Assembly (NCBI RefSeq): GCF_051401765.1
Contig: NW_027480432.1
Span: 11,488,501-11,552,500, forward strand
Source: Calliopsis andreniformis
Lineage: Eukaryota > Arthropoda > Insecta > Hymenoptera > Andrenidae
Direction: 5' to 3'
Length of the DNA stretch: 64,000 nucleotides
The notes beneath the pieces were generated by a model. The model worked only from the letters and a program-made list of their open reading frames with translations. It did not search any database and was not told the origin of the DNA. The number at the start of each line of letters is the position of its first letter. Position 1 is the first letter of the stretch. Shown here one piece after another: positions 37,601 to 46,600 of this stretch. The translations under genes were made by a program, and so were the position numbers.

Positions 37601-40600
37601 CGCCTGAAATGTCCCTATTTAAAAAATTTCAGAAAGCTTAGCCAAAAATTAACCATTCGAATTTTCAATCATCTGTAGCAGATATTTATGTTCGCAAAAA
37701 GCTCCAGGAGGTACAATTAAAATTGGACTTCTGCTGGAATACTCTTCAACAGAAGCAACCAAGAGGTGATTATGTAGAGCTTCTCGAACTCATGATTATT
37801 TTCCTTGGCGGAACTTGTCCGAGAGGAAATTATTTTCATATTCCTGAAGCTTTTCACCATGCCAGATGGATGGCTAAAGCAATATACGCATTAAAAATAT
37901 ATTTATTCCGTGAAGAATTTTTATTAACTGGCGACGAACTGTTAGGCATTAAGGATTTATGTTTATTTATGGCCAATTTATATACTGAAGCATGGTTTAA
38001 TGCACCCATTCCGGCACTAGCTCCAAATCAAGATTTACGACTCTTACAACAATTGTACGACTACACAAAAAATGATGAAAGCGTGGGTCGAATAGGACTA
38101 CAAAAATTTGGAGACCATTTGTGGTACATAACGCCAGAACCTGCGGCATTGTCATTTTTTGACGAAAGTCTATCTTTCGAAAAGAAGAAGGCAATGGTTG
38201 AGAATTTAAAAAATGATAGAGGAGAAATATCATTCAAACGAGTTGTTCTGAAGGATATGGATAATTATATGAATCTCAGTATAGAACACTTAATTTCAGC
38301 AGAAAGTCGAAATTTGTTTACTAGATCTAATATTTCTACGGACTTTCTACAAACAGACCAGTCGAACTGGGAAAACGAGTCGTATAGAGCAGCACTAGAA
38401 GTTGTTAGAAATTTGAAAATAGTCAACGACATTGCGGAACGGGGCGTGAAATTAATATCGGAATACAATGATCTACTAACAAAAAACGAAGAACACAAAC
38501 AAAATGTATTGCAAATATTAGAAGAGTACCGACAATGTTACCCGGATGCAACGAAATCTGGTTTACTAAAAGACTTTTGTTAAATATGTATTATTTTAAG
38601 TTGTATTAAGTGATTTTTCTATGTACTCTTTTCTGTATGCATCTATAAATTAAGTTTTAATGCATATATTACGTATTTCATATAAGTTTTATTGATAACT
38701 ATACAAATAATAAGATTTTTGTAAATAAATATTATAGATTATGACACACCTAGCTGTGTGAAGTGGCTTAGAGTCTGCGTCATGTCCTAACTTTGGAAAT
38801 AAAATTCAAAAATTTCATAAACTTTTTGGAAATAATATCTAAATATTATTATTATACATGTAATAAATGTTATCTTTACTAAAAAATACTCATCAATACT
38901 TCTAAAATAGCGAAAAACTAGTATGTTCAAAATTTAGGTGAAATCATTAAAAACTCAAAATTTTAACTCAAATACGGCACGCGTTCCCTCTGTACGATCA
39001 CTTTGAAATTTTGCACATGTCATTTTCTTGCCAAGTCTTATAATTTAAGGGGGTAAGACCGGGAAAAAATTTTTATAAATTTTTTGACTCTTATAACTAA
39101 GGACCACCCTAATGTACATACCTATGTTGTGCATTTTCACTTCTAATTTGTTATTTTTATTACATTTGTATAATTTAAGAGCTAAATCAAGGCAGGTGCA
39201 GACGTAATTTAATAGGTTTTCAGTGCAATTTTAACAAATTTTCACAATTTTAACGAAAAACTTTTAAATTGCGTTTCTCAGGTACCCTGGTTTGCCTCAC
39301 TATTAGTTATTTTTATTTAAAATACTCAGTGCGTATACATATATACACTCATACGTGTTTGTTCACACATTCACACATTTTAATTTTCCCCGAAACGGTA
39401 CTCGGTGTTACAAACGTTACTTCAAATTTTAACATGGGGGTCATTTCCACGCCAAAAGAATCACTTTTTGACCTTGATGTCAGGGATTCTATTCAAAATT
39501 GAGTATGATGTAGTCCACATAAAATTATGGGGAGTTAAGTCATCATTTTGCTGTTCTCACTTTGTTTTTTAAAATATAAGTGGTCAAAGTTTTCAGTTGT
39601 TGCCTGTTTCCGTGAAACGGGGGTATAGGTAGGAATTTTTATCTCGGGAACTATTTGTCACATTGAGTTGATTGGAAACCTTTTTGTAATATGTAAAACT
39701 ATAAACAAACTTTTCTTTTGAAAATTTCCCTTCGAGGATCGAGGGTTGGGGAAAACAAAGTAGAAGAAGAAGAAGAAGAAAAAGAAGAAGAAGAAATATA
39801 TCTCTTAAACTTAGGCCTACAAAACAAGTTATTGCCGAAAATGGAACTCGTAAAACTAACTCTGCAGTGAGCTGTTACAGATAGCGGTACGCGGCTGCTT
39901 CAAGTAAGCGACCCTGCTGAATTGTAAAAACAAACGAAGGGTGGTTTTATATTCTCTCTTATACGTATTTAAACATGAGCTGTATCCAAAAAGTCTTTTG
40001 GCACATAATGTTTTCCTTCAATACCCTCTTTTCAATTTATTGCCAGCTAGGTAGATATTTTCAAAATATAAAAGCAATACAGGCGTCAGCACAATTACAC
40101 GTATTTTCCAGGTATAACTAACTTGATAGTGGGGAGTTGTCTAATTCTTTAAGCTTTTAGTCTGCGAAAGATTTCCCAGTTGTGCACTTCTTATTCTTAT
40201 CGTAAAGTAGTGAGTGAGTTTTCGGAGACAATGCGTCAGTGGTATTGTAATCCTTTTAATCGAATGGGACGTAACCGTTGTACAAAAAGACTTCGAAAGG
40301 TGTCGTCGGAAATGCTTTCGGTTTGTACACTAAAGTTCAAGGAATATGGTTTTTTTTTAAAATTTAATTTTTTACCCCCGATCCTCGAAGGAAAATTTGC
40401 AAAAGACAAGTTTGTTTATAATTTTCCATATTACAACAAGAATTTCCAATGAAAAAAGAATCAACTCAATACGACAAATAGTTCCCAATATAAAAATTCC
40501 TAAGTACATCCTGGTTTCACGAAAATAAGCAAAATACCGATAACCTTGCCAAAATAAGCCGAAAACCTTGACGGCCTGTATCTTGTAAACAAATTCAAGA

Positions 40601-43600
40601 ATAGCAAAATGACGACTCAACTCCTCACGACTTCACGTGGACCACACCACACTCAATCCTAAACAAAATCCCTGACATCAAGGTCAAAAGGTGATCGATT
40701 TGGTATGGAATGACCTATGGGAGTTTGGCCTCCCTGACCGTGATTCTCTCTGTTTGTGAAACAGCTCTCGCTGCGCTTCGTTTGAGGCAGTTCGCCAGAC
40801 AGGGCATTTGGCGCAGAGAAAAGGCTATTTCGTTTCCGTATATAAAAAATTCTATGATCACAAATTTCAATAACGGTAACATTGTGATTCTATAATATTA
40901 AATAAGAATCGAGCTAATCACTTCCACGATTCCTAACACATTCAACTTTTTAAGATCTCCCCCCATTCATAGGTCGTTAGTTTTGGCATGAATTAAACGA
41001 CACTTTATCTTATAGACCGTACTTTCCCTGAAATACAATTTGTTTTCGAAATATTTAATGTCTATGAAGGCAAAATAACACATTGGTGAAATGATGGTTT
41101 TCAAGCTTTGGGGGATTGTTTCATCCCTTAAAATTGAGATTAGGCAATGATAAAAAAGTATGTATCTCTTAAAAATAAAAATGAAATAAATAAATAAGTA
41201 AATAACGAGAAATTACCTGATATCTTTACTTTATGTTACGTTATGATTTTTTTTATTTTGTCCATTATCTTGTGCACTAAAGCGATTTCACTCATAAATA
41301 AATAAATAAAAATTAGCACTAGACGCCTCAGTAGTATCCCTTGTAAAATAAATATGTGGCACACAGTATTAAGTACCGAAAAAGTGAGCGTTTTGCATCT
41401 ATGAGATCCGAAGGATCCGGTCGTCACGAATGTTCATGCAAATTTTTGTCCGCGTGCTGAGGTCTATTTCATAAATAGTTACTTTCCCATTTGATTGTTC
41501 ATAATTTTTTACTATTATATAATAGAATTGTTTCTATCATATTGAAGTCAGACTAGAGTTCTTGATTCAAATAGTTTTTAGTGCATACTATAGTATCAAA
41601 AATAAATTATCACGTATAGAAATACATGTATCGAGGTCCGAAATTGTGAAATAATTAAAGAAAAACTGCGTTTATACAACACAGGTTATTTTGCGCTTAA
41701 AAAAATATGAATTTTAACCATTGTTAAACGCTTATGATTATCAAACGAAAATTCAGTTTCAATTTCATTATACTTGATTTTAGCCTTACTTTATAAGGCT
41801 AAACTACTTACTTACTTTATTATACCTGTTAAAGATAATGCGTGAAACACAATAAACATATTCAAAACGAATATATCAATAGCACTTCAATGTTACAACA
41901 TCCGTATAAACGGTGTTCGAAAACAGGTAGCAGAAATTTTAAGTAGTGCTTCTGTCAAAATGACAAAATAAATTAAAAAACAAGAATGACAAAGTTGCAT
42001 ATAAAGCTTCGTTTCTGAGTTATTACGGCACTAGGACCCCTGCCACCTGATATAATTAATACACACTGGTAAATTAAAGTTCCATGTCAAACGCATTATA
42101 TGTCTTTTTCGTAAACGAAACCTTAAGCACGATTATATACGTCATTTTTGAGTTTTATCACAGACCGAATTACTGAAGACATAAATAATTAATACATCAA
42201 TAATGAATGAATGATAATAAAATGTGATAAATCATACCGTGCGCAGTGAGATCTTACTAATCGTATTCTTGTGTCAGGCTCTATTTCTACTCGATTTTCA
42301 ACAACTCCATTTGCAGTCATCTGTTCACCATCTTGAATAATCGAGCATTCTTGTTCAGTTTCAGACAAAACAGGTGGTAGAAAATCGTGAATGTGATCTC
42401 TTGCCATTAAATCTGCAGTTTTGTCTACGTCGATGTACTCTATTAATTTATTAAATAGATGTTTAATAGTTTTTACGAATTCCTTTTTCGAATCACATTG
42501 GTTCTCAGAATGTACAAAACCAGTGTGTCTTAAATAATCAAGAGGTAGTCCTCTCCGAAATTCGGTATCTGTTTCTATAGCAGTTTTCAAAGCATCTGGG
42601 AGCAATTTTTCTATGTAGTCTCCCCAACTATTCTTCTGATAAACGCTCAATGTTATATGGAGGCTATGTGTATCATCAATTGTTTCACCCTGATGAATTG
42701 TTCCTCGCGGAAAATATAACAAATCTCCCGCATTTACAACTGTATCTAATATTGGCGTACCAAGGTCAGACTGCGTAAAATTTTCTGAAGAATATCTTGG
42801 CAAATACTCATTTTCACTTCTTGGTTTATACAACTTCCATCTTTTTTTACCTTCAACTTGTAATATGAAAGCTTCAATATCATCATAATGGGGTGCAAAA
42901 CCTTGACTATTGGGCGGTGTTAAATATGAGTTTGCACCAACGAAACAGCCAAAAAATTCTTGAAGCGTAGCTAAAAATAAGAATATAATTCAAATCAACA
43001 CGTTGAAGTTATTGTTAAAAAATTTACAAGATTCATTGGTTTTATGAAATGCAAAAATATAAATTCTTTTTTAATAAAAAACGTAAATATTTTTAAATGT
43101 AGAAAACTGTAAATTTGTTTGAACTCTTTCATTTGTAAGCAACAGTTTTCCACTTGTGTACTTATACTATTTTACATATCGCTAATTCCTCAAATACGTA
43201 ACAGCGACAAGTCACAAGTTACAGACAGCATCCCCGCAATATATTACAGCATAACAACTTATCCTTGTTTAGAACACAAAACACGCTCCCATTTAAATCG
43301 TTGCCGCCAGTTCTCTCCGTATATATGAGATTGCAAATATAGATTACTGTGCATTAGTATTTGGACACTTTCACATTATTGAAAATGCATGAAATACAGT
43401 ATTTATACTGATATCAAATGTTATTCTCATCAGTATTTATAAACTTTATGCAATACTCGTCTGCGATAAAGTCTATAGTTAAAACTATATTAGAGAATTT
43501 TAGTTGAAGAGTACTTTATGCATTTCCATGATATGAGTGTCCAAATACTGATGCACGATAGTGTACATTGTAGCAAGCTAAATCTTGTTACTTCTTAACT

Positions 43601-46600
43601 AATAAGATGCAGCTTTTAAGGTTGAAACGTATCCGTGACCCACGTTGATTGGACTGATCTAACTTTACTAACGAGAATAAATACCAGCTAATTTGTACCC
43701 TAAAGTCTCTTAGATTTCTCCCAAGGAATAAACACACCTACGCAAGGAATGGCACCCCTTACGAACCTCAAATATAATAGTCAACAACAACCTTGTTTCC
43801 CTATCCACCTCTTCTTGAAAAATTAACTGAAATGTTTCCTTACGTTAATTGAATAATGCATATGTAACCCACCATAATAAAACCACATATATAATCATTC
43901 CCGATATGACACAGCATCTAATTGTAAAAGACACCCGTCATTCTGTTTAGAAAAATTAATCTGAAAAATCGATCTTCCTAAATTCAAGACAACAATCGGG
44001 ATACTTTCCTGTATATAAACATGCTATATAAGTGCTTTGATTGGCAAGGCTATACACAAATTACATATTTGCTATTTCCATATTGAAATAATAAGCAGAC
44101 GTAGTTAATGACATAAAACAGAAAATTAAATAAAGGGCGAGAAATGAATAAGATAAATTACTGCAACTATCTGGATCGGACACAGTTTGATTTCGTCGAA
44201 ATGTGTAAAAAGTAAGTGATACCGATTTAATGATGGACAAATAAATTATAACGAAAGAAAATATCCTATTCTCGTCTTTTTCAATAAAAATAATCATATG
44301 ATACAGCTGAGATACCGCTTCCTCTCTCTCGTGCCTACTCTAATTTTTTATGTCTATGTACAATGCAGAACAAAGACGCGCTAAATGTAATCGATACCAA
44401 AGCTCAAAACTCACGTAAAGACAAAACAGTAACTTATTTTTTGGTAAAAATATGTATTTTACAGCATATTTTAACTTTAACCAGCTTTTAATTTATTATT
44501 CGAAAACGAAAGACCGTACGCTCAAACCCCTTTTAGGATTTTATATTTTGAATCTGCTGGATAGAATGCCGATAAAGTCAAATTCATCGAGATTTTGAAG
44601 TTCGAGTGTACTCATTGTATATATTAAGATTCATTATTTTTATTACTTTCAAGCAACACAGAACTGATGATACACGAGGAAAGGTGATTCTACACGAAAA
44701 AATGAGGCGAAAATATAGAACAAAATTTTCTGATGTTTTGTTTTCAAATTACGATTCAGTGCAAATTTATGGAAGTACAGGTTTGGGTGCTTAAAGAGTA
44801 CACGGTATAAAACTACGTTTACATTAGTTAACTTTTGGTCGAGTAGCCTAGTTGATCAACCTAAATGTTGCCTAATATAAACGTAACTTACGCGGAAGAA
44901 CATTTACAGTTTGATCATCGAGTTTTTTTACTTTTAGTTCAAATGATGTAGTTTTCTTTACTGATTCAGTAATTTTACCGTATTTGTAGTAACTGAAAGC
45001 GTCCACATATTTTTGTATAAATAAACAAAGGAAGTAAATATACACGTGAAAATTGAAATTTTCGGTGACGATACAAAATCGTGTGTACATTGCGCTATTG
45101 ATTCACAGCAAAATTACGAAATCGATCAAAAAATCACATCGCCTAAATTATCTCCTTCTGTAAACTTAAAACATTCCTCTTTCCTCGTCTACTCTTGGAA
45201 TATCTTAAAGTGCACTTCAGTACTCTTATCCTCGATTAAAATCCAATGTTTTCGAAAACGAAACATGGTATCAATAAATTTTATTCGATATCTTTGAGAT
45301 ACTTTATCATGTAGAATCACTACTTTACTCCTTATACCACGAGTAAAGTTATGACACACCCCACAACATCAGATGTACGTGTAATCTTACGTTTCTGTGT
45401 TAATAGTTATTTATAAAATTTGTATAAACACTTACCATTTAATGAATGTAATTTTGGTATATATGTTTGAGGATTCAACATTCTAATGGAACATCCATTC
45501 ATATAATAATCCCACACAACACTTGGAATTGCTCGACCAACAGGATTATGTGTTTCTCTTACACCATTTTCATATGACGTAATATCAAGATTTTTGGTAA
45601 AGATAATATAAGAGTCTCGTAATATTTTATCTAACATTGGTGTATTTATGAGAAATTTGTAATAACGTGGACAATTCCTTTTTATGTAGACAGGTGTTTT
45701 CTCCCAATTTTTTCTAAAACAAAAAGAATAAAGTATATAGAACTGAACAATATTCTGACATTTTTTATATTAGTAGAAATAATAATGATATTAAGATATG
45801 CAAGATATTCGAAACACTCTGTATAGTACAGTGGTTCCGCGTTAGTTGGCCATGGTTCGGAACCAGATCTGACTAACTACCTCGGGAGGTCTACTTCTAG
45901 GAATTCCCAAATATTTTCTTTCCCCGAGTCGTTCGTCCCAAAATGGGTAAATAAGTAGAGTAATATAGAATGAATACAAGTGAGATACTGATATACAACA
46001 TAATAAGTAAAGGGTCTCGTTCAGGACGGTCAAGCTTATTTACTTTAAATTTGTCACGCTGAAGACATTTAGCGAAGTCACTTTCAAGAAGTGGTGGGGA
46101 TAGCGACGACCAACTATTCCAGAGAAATTTCGGTAAAGTAACCCTTAGCCACTATACTTTCTTTTAAAAATCCTGTACAAACATGCTGTATGTTTAGCAT
46201 TTTTAAACCATTCTTTATAGATTAATAGTATGTCAACTTTTTCTCATCAACAAAATTTAATAATTGATTTTGTATTTAATATACCTACAGGAAACCGTTG
46301 AAAGTGGTTATAGATAGAAAAAAATGTCACGAAACAATGTTAAACAGATTAGAATGGAGCATTTAGCGATATTAATTTCACACGTTTTTATACATCAGTA
46401 CATCTACACAATTGAATTGTATTTATATGTTATATTGTACTCTGTACTTTTAAATTTACTAATTAAAGCAATCTTTTATTCTCTGTAAGAAAGTATAAAA
46501 AAAGGCTTATGCCTTAACATTACTGGTCTAGAAGTTATGACAATTTAAAGTTTCTCTAATCCATTTATTACTTACCAAAATGAATTTATATACAAAATGT

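Larger units (their letters stand above)
35341..38583 (+). pseudogene. Unidentified mobile-element ORF, split by a mariner
   Basis: The frame continues from the P-like part with RKAFQRKRVDSLRRERGAI, GFGSASIFLAMIGL and a TGA at 35818-35820, then VYDTTYYPRFAANR up to the mariner. After it (37292) the frame resumes exactly: SRKMLPSLTAREQVERLPV, KLLGVPVVKGTG, a frameshift near 37420, TTSTNMGRFQGVCVILEQ, a TAG at 37639-37641, then 37642-38583 open: FHHARWMAKAIYALKI, FFDESLSFEKKKAMV and IVNDIAERGVKLI. The last part matches a protein family I have seen repeated in many arthropod genomes but cannot name. The block around GTTSTN normally reads DTT, so a likely key D is lost. Confidence 0.5.
7882..42237 (-). 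other. NO66 intron 4, about 34.4 kb, filled with transposons
   Basis: Bounded by an in-phase GT (42237-42236) and AG (7883-7882) on the minus strand. It contains at least six DD41D pieces, five mariner pieces, three LINE tails, three hAT pieces, two P-like pieces, gypsy, Harbinger-like and MITE sequences. No other host exon was seen in it. Confidence 0.88.

Noticed and set aside
37642..38583. Reading this ORF as the C-terminus of the P-type transposase upstream
   Set aside because: No P-type motifs are present; sequence blocks match a different repeated arthropod family, and the P-like part stops near 35330.
45831..46140. Possible pogo/Tigger-like element starting CAGTGGTTCCGCGTTAG
   Set aside because: No matching inverted end could be found; a single end is not enough.
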